DNA of 62,371 nucleotides from Verrucomicrobiota bacterium (GCA_021733945.1 JAIPJX010000009.1:1-62371), one strand, 5' to 3'; shown: positions 35,302 through 44,652, counted from the first letter of the stretch. The notes: generated from the letters alone by a model not told the origin. Numbers and translations are program-made.

Positions 35302-37095
35302 TCAGAACTCGTTGTTGCCGTTTCCGGTGGTCTCGACTCCGCCCTGGTAATCGACCGATTCCAAAACATTGTTGTTTCCGCGCAGGATCACCTTCCCAAG
35401 GACGGTCAGGTTCGAGACCTTGTTTCCACTTCCACGGATATCCAGGTTGCCGGCGATGATCGTATAGATCTTCTCGTCCACAATCTGTCCAGTGACGGTG
35501 TTGTTGCCTCCGCGGACAACCAAATCTCCGTTGTAGACAACCGGCAGGAGAGTTGTCTCCTCGCCGCTCCCGAGCTCGCGAAAGGTGCCGAAATGGTTCT
35601 GGTTTGCCTTGATGGTTGCAGCGGGTCCGGACGGCAGGGTGATTCGGAAATAAGAACCCGGGTTGTCGAGCTCCACGGATTGAATCGCCTCGGCAATTCC
35701 GAAACTCGTCTCCAGCGTTGCCACATCCACCCAGGTCACCAGGTCGTCCGACTTCTGGAGGAGATAGATTCGTCCTGGCTCCCCAAAAACCCTCATTCGA
35801 AGATCCTTGATCTTGCCTTGCTCGCGGGCGGCGAAACCGGTTGACACCGCGACGGGCGTTTTCGACTGGTTCCGTTCCTGGGCGCACAACTCGCCATTGT
35901 TATAATTCTCCAAAAGCGCGTTCAGGGGGGCCCCTTCCTTCCACGCCGTGGAGTTGCCTTTCACACCGCTGTTGACGGGACCGTTGGCTGCCATCCACTG
36001 ATCAGCCGCGAGCACCGTATCGGCAACACAGGAAGCGTCGCTTCCGTTTGCTATGTTCAGCTTGGCGGACAGCAACGAGCGAAACATCGTCTTGCTCTTG
36101 TCGTTCCCATTGCTCAGAAGTTTTCCGGCTTCACTCCTGGAATAAGTAATTCCACCGATGGTGACTTCCTCGACCGGCCAGGCTTCCAGATGGTTCTTCC
36201 AGAATCCCGCCGAAGCAACTCCCGGAGATGCCATCTCCGTTTGCTCTGCGACCAGACCGATATCCCAGGAAAGATGGGGGGATTGATCGCTCAGATCAAT
36301 GCAGGCCGAGTGCAGGGTCAGAGGGTCGAGATCGCTGTCTCGAGCATCGTCTTCGCCGACATCACGGGCGGTGATTCCAAAGCCCTTCGGGCTCTCGATT
36401 TCCAGATAGACCTGCTCCGGCAGAGCTCCTTCGAACTTGAAGAAGCCCCTGGCGTTGCTGATTTCCGATGCGATGACGGCATTATCCGCGCACGCCAGCA
36501 ATCTCACGATCACACCCTCGAGACCCGGTTCGTCCGGCTGCTGAATTCCATCCTGGTTGAGGTCGTGCCAGACGAAGTTTCCAACCTGCGGCTGAGGTGC
36601 CGTTGACAATGCCTTCAATGAAAACGCCTGAATCGCCGATGTGTCTCCAGGAAAACTCGGAGGGATTCCGGCACCTCCCGTGGTTGCATCAAAGGGTGCC
36701 GAGGCACCCCGAATCAAAGCGCTTTCCCAGGAGGAAATGGAACCGCCGTCATTGTCCCACGCACGCGCCTGTAGACGGGCCACCGCGCCTGGCGGCACGC
36801 TTTCAATCGTGATCGACGTCGGAGACCAAAGTCCGGCCGCAGCTCCGGTTCGAAAAGGAAGAACGGGCCCGACGGGTGCCAGATTGGCCTCCGCGGTTCC
36901 CTCCGGCCCGGCATAAAGTTGAACCGAATAGCCCGGTCCATCCAGATTCACACCGTCCACCCCAGTCACACGCTCGTCAATTTGACCGGCAATGCGGTTG
37001 GAGAAATTCAGGGTTCCCTGCGCAATGGCTTTTCCGCTTCCGAAAGCGAACATCGCCCCAACGCATACGATTTTTAGAGTGTTTAGGTTTAACAT
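35302..37095 (-). CDS. secreted multi-domain protein with SdrD B-like domain
   Basis: From the ATG at 37095 it has 597 residues and a signal peptide (about 1-26, ending AIAQ). The next region (about 27-165) is beta-rich and unassigned. An SdrD/Cna B-like domain follows near 170-285 (GNFVWHDLNQDGIQQPDEPGL, with its calcium-loop-like DLNQDGIQ). Then comes a GFWKNHLEAW segment (about 298-410), a sequence type seen in many secreted proteins. A stretch near 430-490 resembles the shared C-terminal module (LLQKSDDLVTW, YFRITL). The last 90 residues are a repetitive beta-helix-like region (VVRGGNNTVTG, DIRGSGNKV, ILRGNNNVL). It lies convergent to the LamG/TSP3 gene. Function unknown; a surface or adhesive role is inferred. 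Confidence 0.72.
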   Translation of the reverse strand: MLNLNTLKIVCVGAMFAFGSGKAIAQGTLNFSNRIAGQIDERVTGVDGVNLDGPGYSVQLYAGPEGTAEANLAPVGPVLPFRTGAAAGLWSPTSITIESVPPGAVARLQARAWDNDGGSISSWESALIRGASAPFDATTGGAGIPPSFPGDTSAIQAFSLKALSTAPQPQVGNFVWHDLNQDGIQQPDEPGLEGVIVRLLACADNAVIASEISNARGFFKFEGALPEQVYLEIESPKGFGITARDVGEDDARDSDLDPLTLHSACIDLSDQSPHLSWDIGLVAEQTEMASPGVASAGFWKNHLEAWPVEEVTIGGITYSRSEAGKLLSNGNDKSKTMFRSLLSAKLNIANGSDASCVADTVLAADQWMAANGPVNSGVKGNSTAWKEGAPLNALLENYNNGELCAQERNQSKTPVAVSTGFAAREQGKIKDLRMRVFGEPGRIYLLQKSDDLVTWVDVATLETSFGIAEAIQSVELDNPGSYFRITLPSGPAATIKANQNHFGTFRELGSGEETTLLPVVYNGDLVVRGGNNTVTGQIVDEKIYTIIAGNLDIRGSGNKVSNLTVLGKVILRGNNNVLESVDYQGGVETTGNGNNEF

Positions 37096-37290
37096 GTTTT
37101 CAGAGTTCAATTCAAAACCAATCCCGATTCTAGTAGCAGGTTTGATGCCACTCCGGAATCTGTTATCCAAGATGGGAAAGGGGCCGAAGGGCCCGGAAAA
37201 CCGGGTGCTCTGAAAAACCGCGAATGCCCAAAGTATCCGGGAAGCTGCCTTCCGAACAAGGAAGGCAACCTCCTCCCGCCAGCCGGCCGA

Positions 37291-39798
37291 CTAGTTGGTC
37301 CGTCGCGTCTCCAGAAGCGCCTTGACCGCTTCCACATTCTTCGGAGCGCCAGGCAGGTCGAATCCGAGCGTATCGCCATTGGGCGTGAACCCGCCCCCGT
37401 CCACATCGACAAAGATCGGGTTGTTGTAGGCGCACGGTTTGAGCTGGGATTGCGGACTCGTACCGAACCCGGTCTTCAGATTGAATTTTTCCCCGTAGGC
37501 CACCACGATCAGATGGCTGTCCTGCTGAAGCGGCACTTCGATCTGTCTCTCAAATTTCACAACCCCATCCCCAAACCAATCCGGATGCGATTTGCGGGTG
37601 AAATTGAGATCCGAACGGGGTGCCCCGTTCACCAGAACCTGCACCCGATCAATATCAATCCAATCCGTGCATTGAACCCGCACATGGAGCTGCGCCGAGT
37701 CCGTGACCCGCGCCAATCCCCCAGGCGGAACCCCGTCCACGGTCGATACTTCGAGGTAGGGCCCGGAAGTCAGAACGATCCGGCCCGATTTCGAAGCCCG
37801 GCTCAGCTCCGCCCAGCTGAGTTGTCCGGGATGATCCGTGGAACTGGCCACGTAACAACGCCAGCCGCCAACGCCGTTGCCGTACACCGAATGCGCATCG
37901 GACACCGCCTGCGCCCAGATTTGAAATCCCTGATTGAGCATCTGCAACCAGATGAATTCGCGCACTGCAACGAACTGTTCCTTCCCGTTGCTGTCTTTGT
38001 AAACCTCGAAAGGCACACCGGAGAGTATCTTCGCGGTGTTTCCGTTTTGCGTCTCGAATCCATCGATCATGTTGCCAAGCCCCATGAAACCGCCGTCGAT
38101 TCGGCCGTCCCCGTTCCGATCAAAGAAATTTTCGACCAGGTTGGGATGATTGATCTGGATCCAGCGGTCGGGACGAAATCCCTGGTAATCGCGCAGGGTG
38201 ATGGCATTGAGCCGTGGGTCCTGATTCCAAACGGGAGCGCCCCCGTCCTGGGTGCGCGGCTCGGGTGAATACGGGAAGGCATTGAAGTGTGCGCCGGACC
38301 CCGTCAATTCCAGACCACTCACGGTGTTGAGGTATTCGCTCAGACCGAGCTTCTCGATGTGCGGACGCCAGTCGTAAATCCGATTGTGCTCGGTGGTGGG
38401 CGCGAACTCGATCTGTTCCGCGGCCAGACTGATCACCCGATCGTCGGTGCCACAGGTATTGTCCCCGCTCGGAGTGGAATGATTGTGAAAATCGGCGCTG
38501 ATCCAACCCGGGGAATGCACCAGGCGCGTCAATGTCCCGGAGACGATGCCGGTCTCACCACCCCGCAGTTTCAGCTTCCGGGCAATGTGACTGTATTCCA
38601 TCCCGTAAGTGACAATGACCTGATATTCACCAGGGGGAAGCGGCACGTGGAAACTCCCCGTCTCGGAGAAATACTGGTCCACACATCCGTGCGCCCGGTT
38701 CTGCGGTCCCAGGTTGGGGGACTGGGTGCCGTTGATTCCGAGGAACTGCGCCTTGCACGGAACGCTGCGGCCGAGTTCGTCCACGATCTTGAACGCAATG
38801 CCCGATTCATCGGAGAGCTCTGCGGTCAATTCCGTCTGCTCGCCTTCAACAATTTTCACCGACCGTTCAAAATTCTCGCGTCCCATGGCGCGAACCGTAA
38901 CCACGCTGATCCCAGCCGGGAGTGACAACCGGAAATCGCCTCGTTCGTCCGGATACGCCGGTATTGTGTGATCCCCCAACCGCACATCAACACGGGCACC
39001 CGGAATCGGCTGCCCCTCCCGGGTGCGGAGGCGACCGGACAGAACACCGGTCGGCTCGCGGTTGGCGGCCACCCATCCGAACGCTTCCGCGGGAGATTTA
39101 CCGACCGCCAGGAACCGCGCGTAGGTGATCCGCGCACCAGCCGCCAGTTTGATCTCCTTCGGCGGCGCTTGAAACTCGCCGTTCTCGATCCACGCAAAGG
39201 CATAACCCGCCTTGTCCGCAGGATCGATCGCGTCGGACACGGTGATTCCGTTCACCACCCCCAACCCGGTTACCGTGGTCCATCGGTCCGCGCTCTTGAT
39301 CGTTTTGCTCTCCTGACTTTCGTTGCGAAGCTCGGTGAGAATCAGCAACCCATGCGCGCCATCCCGGAGCCGGTACTCGTGTCGTTTGTACAGTCCGTCG
39401 TTGTTGGCTGCCGACACCACGGTTTCCACCGCCGCCTGGCCGGCCGGAAGGCCCGGCACAATCCGCACATAGGAGACGTTCCCCTGCTGGGCGGATGGAG
39501 CGAAGATGGTGATCTGGTCATTGTTGGCACCACGCAGCGTCAGATCGTACAGGCATCCGGGCGTGATCCCGTTCACTCCATAGAACGTGCTCATGTTGGC
39601 GCGGCGGCGTTCGGTTTTATGAGAGATGACCGCTTCGACCGTATCGTTCCGGAGGATAAAATCGCCAACGATCCCGTCCGCCTCCTTGCCTCCTGGAAAT
39701 TCACCGACCTGGCCGGGCCCCACCTCAAATGCCTCGGCGGCCAGTGTGTGTTGAAAACTCAACGCGAGGAACAAGGGAACAATAAGAAAGCGTTTCAT
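37291..39798 (-). CDS. secreted CehA/McbA-type PHP-domain metallohydrolase
   Basis: The 835-residue protein has a signal peptide (about 1-20). A carboxypeptidase-regulatory-like (transthyretin-fold) segment lies near 250-310 (GVLSGRLRTREGQPIPGARV). The PHP-type metal site is built from DFHNHSTPSGD (436-446), APTTEHN (near 466-472), QINHPN (near 545) and SDAHS (near 640). CehA and McbA act on carbamates and amides, but many secreted relatives are uncharacterised, so I give only the fold and probable metal-dependent hydrolysis. The chosen ATG at 39798 precedes a normal signal peptide; 25 extra in-frame codons upstream lack support. It lies 195 bases upstream of the SdrD-like gene, on the same strand. 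Confidence 0.8.
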   Translation of the reverse strand: MKRFLIVPLFLALSFQHTLAAEAFEVGPGQVGEFPGGKEADGIVGDFILRNDTVEAVISHKTERRRANMSTFYGVNGITPGCLYDLTLRGANNDQITIFAPSAQQGNVSYVRIVPGLPAGQAAVETVVSAANNDGLYKRHEYRLRDGAHGLLILTELRNESQESKTIKSADRWTTVTGLGVVNGITVSDAIDPADKAGYAFAWIENGEFQAPPKEIKLAAGARITYARFLAVGKSPAEAFGWVAANREPTGVLSGRLRTREGQPIPGARVDVRLGDHTIPAYPDERGDFRLSLPAGISVVTVRAMGRENFERSVKIVEGEQTELTAELSDESGIAFKIVDELGRSVPCKAQFLGINGTQSPNLGPQNRAHGCVDQYFSETGSFHVPLPPGEYQVIVTYGMEYSHIARKLKLRGGETGIVSGTLTRLVHSPGWISADFHNHSTPSGDNTCGTDDRVISLAAEQIEFAPTTEHNRIYDWRPHIEKLGLSEYLNTVSGLELTGSGAHFNAFPYSPEPRTQDGGAPVWNQDPRLNAITLRDYQGFRPDRWIQINHPNLVENFFDRNGDGRIDGGFMGLGNMIDGFETQNGNTAKILSGVPFEVYKDSNGKEQFVAVREFIWLQMLNQGFQIWAQAVSDAHSVYGNGVGGWRCYVASSTDHPGQLSWAELSRASKSGRIVLTSGPYLEVSTVDGVPPGGLARVTDSAQLHVRVQCTDWIDIDRVQVLVNGAPRSDLNFTRKSHPDWFGDGVVKFERQIEVPLQQDSHLIVVAYGEKFNLKTGFGTSPQSQLKPCAYNNPIFVDVDGGGFTPNGDTLGFDLPGAPKNVEAVKALLETRRTN

Positions 39799-39952
39799 AG
39801 TTGCGTCATCCGATTGCGGGGTTGCAACCGCCCGGATTCCGCAATGCCCGGACGGCGTTGTCGATTGGACCACCCCATCCTACCATGCGAACCGTCACCG
39901 ACAAGCCACAAGCACGCCAGCAACCGGTCCCGCCTGCGGAACCGGCAGGCAG

Positions 39953-40150
39953 CTATTCGATATCCCAGTGAATGCCATCCTCGTCGCAATCGTCCGAGTC
40001 GACACCGAGGAACACCCTGGCTTCGCGGATGGCACCCTCGTAAGTTCGGGCATCCAGTTGCATCATGTATTTCTCACCCCGAGTGTTGTCGTACTCGAGG
40101 GCGAAGCCACCATCCGGGCGGTCCAGCACCCTGGCAATCCTCGTTGTCAT
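39953..40150 (-). CDS. small acidic hypothetical protein
   Basis: The 65-residue protein starts MTTRIARVLDRPDGG and ends with an acidic stretch (VDSDDCDEDGIHWDIE). The compact pattern of beta strand, aromatic residues and a YEGAIREARVFLG helix looks like a genuine small folded protein. The ATG at 40150 is preferred over a start at 40210, whose extra residues look noncoding. No family is recognised. Confidence 0.55.
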   Translation of the reverse strand: MTTRIARVLDRPDGGFALEYDNTRGEKYMMQLDARTYEGAIREARVFLGVDSDDCDEDGIHWDIE

Positions 40151-40485
40151 AGGGCAGAAAGCTCCGCGAGGAACGGCGTTTCGAACCATGATTTTTCCAT
40201 TCCAGCACACTAGGCCCGGTCGGGAATAACCACAAGAAATGCTTTAGGCAGACGGCTTGGAAGCCCCCCCCCGAGGGGTTGACCGGGGCGGCAGAACAGC
40301 CGGCGGGCAGGCCCCGCCGGACGAGTCGCTCCGAAGGCCTCATAAAAGAGTTCTTGCGTTATCACGCGTTCGAATCGACTTTAAGCAGGCTTTCAACCTT
40401 AACCAATCAAGGTTGCTCCTATGCCGTACCAGGTCGATCCTGGGCACAAGGAGGCAAAGCCTCAACACTTTAACAGTAATACTGA

Positions 40486-40722
40486 ATGAAACGGACCCGA
40501 AACGATCGGCGTGCAAAAGCACGCCCCAGAGCACCACAACCCACCATGCCCAGGAATGATCTGGGCCGAATCGAGATGCTCAAACGCAAGTTGGAAGTCA
40601 TCCAACGTCAGATCGTGGCCGCCGCAAGCGGGGATGATCAGGCCACAAAAACTCAGCTCGATCTCGAAGCAGCGGACTTGAAGGCGACCATTTTCCGGGC
40701 TGAAAGCCTGGGCGCTCGCTGA
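40486..40722 (+). CDS. small basic coiled-coil hypothetical protein
   Basis: The 78-residue frame has a basic N-terminus and a helical, heptad-like C-terminal part (LGRIEMLKRKLEVIQRQIVA, DLEAADLKATIFRAE). An ATG at 40546 would give a 58-residue version that starts at the helical part. A competing frame on the opposite strand is longer but has no recognisable feature. Coding status is uncertain. Confidence 0.4.
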   Translation: MKRTRNDRRAKARPRAPQPTMPRNDLGRIEMLKRKLEVIQRQIVAAASGDDQATKTQLDLEAADLKATIFRAESLGAR

Positions 40723-40828
40723 ACCAACCCTCGCAGACATCCCCACCGGGCCGCTCCGGCCTTCAATCGGAAGGGTCGCCCCGGATACACACCCGCGATC
40801 AGACCTCCGATTGGTTTTATAAATTCCC

Positions 40829-40981
40829 ATGGACTCTCGAGACCCCACTCCGGACGGAGCGCTCCACCAACTCTTCTCCAGCGGTTTCAATCGCTACCAC
40901 ATTTTTTTTGGCCTTGGTGTCGTGGGCATGGGCATTGGCGGATTCGAACTAATCCACTGGCTGTCTGCCCTGCTCAAATAA
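40829..40981 (+). CDS. 50-residue single-span membrane peptide
   Basis: An ATG at 40829 opens 50 codons ending at TAA. The peptide has a polar N-terminus and a hydrophobic helix near residues 24-48 (IFFGLGVVGMGIGGFELIHW), with Lys as last residue. It would be a small membrane protein with the C-terminus at the membrane edge. No strong ribosome-binding site is seen. The gene lies 106 bases after the coiled-coil ORF, so they may be linked. Confidence 0.42.
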   Translation: MDSRDPTPDGALHQLFSSGFNRYHIFFGLGVVGMGIGGFELIHWLSALLK

Positions 40982-41228
40982 ACAGCGCACGCTGGGCGTG
41001 TGCCTGGTGTTTCCCAACGAACGGTCCCGGCGTGGTCACCTTGGTTTCGCGGACGGCCTCTCTGCGGGGGCTCGTTGCACCGCTGGACGCGGCGCCTGTC
41101 TGTCGCAGCGCGACAGACTCCACCCTCCTCCACCCGCATGGTGTCCGACGAACCACGGTGTTTTGGAGTGCGCGCGGCAGAGCGCAGCGTCGACGCCGCT
41201 TTGGTCCTGCGCAAAGAGGCAAACCCAC

Positions 41229-42050
41229 TCAGTCCCTCAACCCGACCAACTCCATCAGACGCGCGGTTTCCCGGTAGGCCTCCTCGACCCAGGCCACAAT
41301 CCGGGCTGGCTGGGGCGCGTACTCAAGTTCAATGGAAACGGCCCCATCAATTCCAAGCTCCCTGATTGCCTGCAGGTAGGGGGTAAACTTCACAACCCCG
41401 CGTCCGGGTGGCAGATCGCCGTGCACCTTGCCATCGCAATCGCTCACATGAACGTGAATTGCACGCCCCTTGAGTTTTTTCAATTCAGCGGGACCGCAAT
41501 CCGACAAAACGAGGTGACTGACATCAATGTTCGCGCGCACCCTCGGGTGATCGCATTCGTCGATGAACCGGACCATTTCGGAAACATTGTTGAGCAGGCT
41601 GAGCCGGAAGGGCTCCAGCTCCAGGGCAATGTCGATGTTGCGTTTGGCGGCGTAATCACCGAGCCGCCGGCACGTCTCGATCCCCCAGGCCCATTGGTCG
41701 CCCGGCGCGATCACTTCCCTTTGCCAGATGTATTCGCCCAGGACGAGCAGGATGTTGCGGGCTCCCCACGTCTTGGCCAAATCAATGTATTGCCGACATC
41801 GGCCCACATGAAACTCGCGCACCGGCTCGTTGAAATCGACAAGCCCCACGGCAACGACCGGAAGCGATACAATCGGCAGACCCAGCTTCTGTGTGGTCAC
41901 GTCCACGATGCGAATCTCTTTTTTCGAAATGCCGGCCGCTTCGGTGAAAATGTCGACGGTATCGAATCCGATTCGGGCGATGTGTTTCAAACCGGTCGCC
42001 GTGTCCATTCCCACCTGCTGGAACGCGCTGTTGATGATTCCGAGTTTCAT
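41229..42050 (-). CDS. sugar phosphate isomerase/epimerase (xylose isomerase-like TIM barrel)
   Basis: The 273-residue protein starts MKLGIINSAF, the first beta strand of the AP-endonuclease-2/xylose-isomerase-like fold. Metal-ligand motifs are IALELEPFR near residues 140-148 (Glu), ANIDVSHLVL near 173-182 (Asp and His), and AIHVHVSDCDGK near 196-207, with a final Glu in VSIELEY near 243-249. Such enzymes isomerise or epimerise sugars or their derivatives with divalent metal in the cytoplasm; the substrate is not predictable. The ATG at 42050 is chosen because the 28 upstream residues are basic and do not fit the family. It follows bioF by 80 bases on the same strand. Confidence 0.85.
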   Translation of the reverse strand: MKLGIINSAFQQVGMDTATGLKHIARIGFDTVDIFTEAAGISKKEIRIVDVTTQKLGLPIVSLPVVAVGLVDFNEPVREFHVGRCRQYIDLAKTWGARNILLVLGEYIWQREVIAPGDQWAWGIETCRRLGDYAAKRNIDIALELEPFRLSLLNNVSEMVRFIDECDHPRVRANIDVSHLVLSDCGPAELKKLKGRAIHVHVSDCDGKVHGDLPPGRGVVKFTPYLQAIRELGIDGAVSIELEYAPQPARIVAWVEEAYRETARLMELVGLRD

Positions 42051-42130
42051 GCCCGCTTTTTTACGAGAGTTTCGCAGCACACGAAAGCAAATTGACCGAT
42101 CCCCCAGCCTTCGAAGACCGTGCAGCCGCT

Positions 42131-43360
42131 TCAAACCTGCCAGGCTCGAACGGCCGACAGCGCCTCCAGCACCTGTTCCACATCCTCCGCCGTATGCGCC
42201 GCGCTCAGGGTCAGGCGCAGCCGCGCCCGACCCCGCGGAACCGAGGGATACCGAATGGCAGGCACAAGAATCCCTCGCTCGCGAAGGGCGTCTGAAACCC
42301 TCACGGCTTCATCCTCGGGACCAATGGAAATTGGCAGAATCGCTCCGGCCGGCAGGGGCACCGACACCGAACCCGGCACCCCCCCCGTGAATTGCGCGAT
42401 TCGCTCACGGAGCAATCCTCTGAGCATGTCCCCTTCCGCAGCCCCAATCAACCCGAGTCCGGCCACAGCCGCAGCCGCCGCGGCCGGGACCGACGCGGTC
42501 GAAAAAATAAACGAACGCGCGCGGTTGATCAGGAAATCAATCAGGGCGCGCGAGCCGGAGATGTAGCCACCGGAGGAACCGACCGCTTTACCCAGGGTAC
42601 CCATCTGAATCTCGATGCCCGCGCCAACACCCAGTTCGTCTGCGAGCCCGCGTCCGCCGTTCCCGATCACACCCGTCGCATGCGCTTCGTCCACCATGAG
42701 CCAGGCACCAAAAGATTCCTTAAGCGCCACGATCTCCCGGAGCGGAGCCCGGTCACCGTCCATCGAGAAGATCGATTCGGTCACAATCAACACGTTTCGG
42801 GCACGTGCCGGGCGAGGATCCCCTTGTCCGGAATCCGACAACCGCGCGGACCCTGCTCCGCTGGCCCACCGCAGAATGGTCTGGAGCTTCTCCAGATCGT
42901 TGTGCGCGAATACGCGCAGTTTGGCCCCGGACAACCGCGCCGCATCCACAATCGAAGCATGCACCAGTTTGTCGAGCACGATTACATCCGAGGAATCGCA
43001 CAGGGCGCAGATCGTCCCGATGGCGGCTGTGTATCCCGAGGAAAAGGCGAGCGCCGCCGGGGCTCCCTTGAACCGGGCAATGGCCTGATCGAGGGCATCG
43101 TGCGGCATCAGGGATCCCGAAATGAGCCTGGAAGCGCCACTCCCGGCACCCGCTTCGGTGACGGCGCGGATGGCTGCCCGCTTTAAATCCGGATGGTTGG
43201 CCAGTCCCAGATAATCGTTGGAAGCAAAACTCAACAACTCCCGTCCCGCGATGCGCACACGGGTGCCCTGGGCGGACTCCAACTGGCGGATCTGACGATG
43301 GAGGCCTCCGGCTCGAATCGCCTGGAGGCGATCCATCAGTTCATCATCGAAGCGACTCAT
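42131..43360 (-). CDS. bioF: 8-amino-7-oxononanoate synthase (BioF-type) or related alpha-oxoamine synthase
   Basis: The 409-residue protein is a fold type I PLP enzyme. SFASNDYLGLANHP near residues 44-57, GSGASRLISGS near 73-83, and VDEAHATGVIGNGGRG near 223-238 are diagnostic. The PLP Lys is in MGTLGKAVGSSGGY (Lys near 258). BioF joins pimeloyl-ACP or CoA with alanine in biotin synthesis. Related oxoamine synthases (Kbl, ALAS, SPT) share the fold, but length and the N-terminal pattern fit BioF best. Its ATG overlaps the upstream amidohydrolase stop by four bases. No other biotin gene is visible. Confidence 0.88.
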   Translation of the reverse strand: MSRFDDELMDRLQAIRAGGLHRQIRQLESAQGTRVRIAGRELLSFASNDYLGLANHPDLKRAAIRAVTEAGAGSGASRLISGSLMPHDALDQAIARFKGAPAALAFSSGYTAAIGTICALCDSSDVIVLDKLVHASIVDAARLSGAKLRVFAHNDLEKLQTILRWASGAGSARLSDSGQGDPRPARARNVLIVTESIFSMDGDRAPLREIVALKESFGAWLMVDEAHATGVIGNGGRGLADELGVGAGIEIQMGTLGKAVGSSGGYISGSRALIDFLINRARSFIFSTASVPAAAAAAVAGLGLIGAAEGDMLRGLLRERIAQFTGGVPGSVSVPLPAGAILPISIGPEDEAVRVSDALRERGILVPAIRYPSVPRGRARLRLTLSAAHTAEDVEQVLEALSAVRAWQV

Positions 43361-44598
43361 ACGCCGTTGGGTTGCAGAGCCCAGTCCCCGTCGATCATGG
43401 ATGCCGCCACGGGGCCCTGATGATGCAACACGGCTTCCGCGACGCCTTCCGGGCCTCCCGGGTAGGGAATGGCAATCAAATCAGCCTTGGCACCCGGGGA
43501 CAGCTCACCGAGCACCCCCGACTGACCCAGCGCAGCGGCTCCATTCCTCGTGGCCATCCGCACGATCCGCTCCGGTGGCAGATCGGGATGCACCGAAGCA
43601 AAAGCCTGCATATCGGCGAACAGGCTGAGCCGAGGGGTGTCGCCGCGCTCCGTCAGCACGCTCACGAGGCTGTCGGTTCCCAAACAAATGTTCACGCCAC
43701 ACTCCCGCAATTCACGCAACGGAAAAGGATCATGCCGGAAATAAGCGTGACTGCGGGGGCAATGCACCACACTGACCCTGTTTGTCGCCAGCAATTGGGC
43801 ATCCCCCTTTGCCAGGTAGTTGACATGCACGGCGAGGAGGTTCTCCCGCAGCAGACCCTGCCGCTGGAGGTGTTGAACGGGAGATCCGGCTCCACAATCG
43901 GACATGTCCCTCTGGGATTTCAGCCAGTCGAACAACGGCCCGGTGCCGAGGGTAAACATCTGGTATTCCTCACGGGATTCGGACACATGGGTGGTGAGTC
44001 GCAGAGAGTGATCCGCGCCCGCAACCAACCGCAGCAGTTCCGGCGTTGTCGAATAGGGCGCGTGCGGAGAAAGGCCGCCGGATCCCCGCCCTTTTGGCAG
44101 CACTCCGATCCGGTCGGTTGCCTCCCTCAGAATCTCATCCGGGGATCGCTGGCTGCGAATGCCGGTCATTTCCAGAAAAGACCAGACCCGTAGCGGAGTC
44201 GAGGTCCAGACATCGGGAAGAAGCTCTGGAACCGCCTCGATATCGGCCACGGTGGTCACGCCGGAGCTGACCAACATGCTGGCCCCGCGGAGCCAGGAAC
44301 GGGCGTATTCCGTGTAAGTCCAATGGGCCTTGAGCGCCAGAAGCGCCTTGATCCAATCGGGAAACGCGACCGGAGGAGAGGCCTGTCCCGCCATCTCGGT
44401 GTAATCGAGGTGACAATGGGCGTTGATCAATCCGGGAAGAAGAATGCATTCCCCGATGTCGCACACCGTCTCGTCGGAGCCCGGTTCGATCCCGCGAAAA
44501 GAGCCGATCCCGACAATGCGATTCAGGTTGACCCGGACGGCACCATCCTCGATGGGTGATTGACCGGGAGACCAGACAAACCGTGAACGAAGGATCAT
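43357..44598 (-). CDS. amidohydrolase-family deaminase-like metalloenzyme
   Basis: The 413-residue protein carries the amidohydrolase signature PGLINAHCHLDY near residues 55-66 with the metal His pair at about 61 and 63. Further ligands are in SPHAPYS (near 180), TTHVSESREE (near 205-214) and CLGTDSLVS (near 310). This pattern is that of the deaminase branch (chlorohydrolase, S-adenosylhomocysteine deaminase, guanine deaminase, aminofutalosine deaminase). A role as 6-aminodeoxyfutalosine deaminase in menaquinone synthesis is possible but unproven. It is translationally linked to bioF by a four-base overlap. Confidence 0.82.
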   Translation of the reverse strand: MILRSRFVWSPGQSPIEDGAVRVNLNRIVGIGSFRGIEPGSDETVCDIGECILLPGLINAHCHLDYTEMAGQASPPVAFPDWIKALLALKAHWTYTEYARSWLRGASMLVSSGVTTVADIEAVPELLPDVWTSTPLRVWSFLEMTGIRSQRSPDEILREATDRIGVLPKGRGSGGLSPHAPYSTTPELLRLVAGADHSLRLTTHVSESREEYQMFTLGTGPLFDWLKSQRDMSDCGAGSPVQHLQRQGLLRENLLAVHVNYLAKGDAQLLATNRVSVVHCPRSHAYFRHDPFPLRELRECGVNICLGTDSLVSVLTERGDTPRLSLFADMQAFASVHPDLPPERIVRMATRNGAAALGQSGVLGELSPGAKADLIAIPYPGGPEGVAEAVLHHQGPVAASMIDGDWALQPNGV

Positions 44599-44616
44599 GA
44601 GGACCGTCGGTCCCGC

Positions 44617-44652
44617 AAAACACCCGGTCCGGCCCGGAGCCGGGTGTTTTGA
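44617..44652 (-). terminator. terminator-like hairpin after the hpf gene
   Basis: AAAACACCCGG pairs perfectly with CCGGGTGTTTT around a 12-base loop. The A/T-rich outer pairs make it potentially bidirectional. It lies about 85 bases after the hpf stop and just upstream of the amidohydrolase start. Confidence 0.6.

Noticed and set aside
37100-37290. Terminator hairpins after the PHP-domain gene (GCCTTCC/GGAAGGC and GGGCC/GGCCC)
   Set aside because: Stems are short and are not followed by a T run on the minus strand.
40982-41228. Possible coding or repeat element rich in GCAGCG motifs
   Set aside because: No coherent frame is supported and no second copy exists in the window, so it could not be called.
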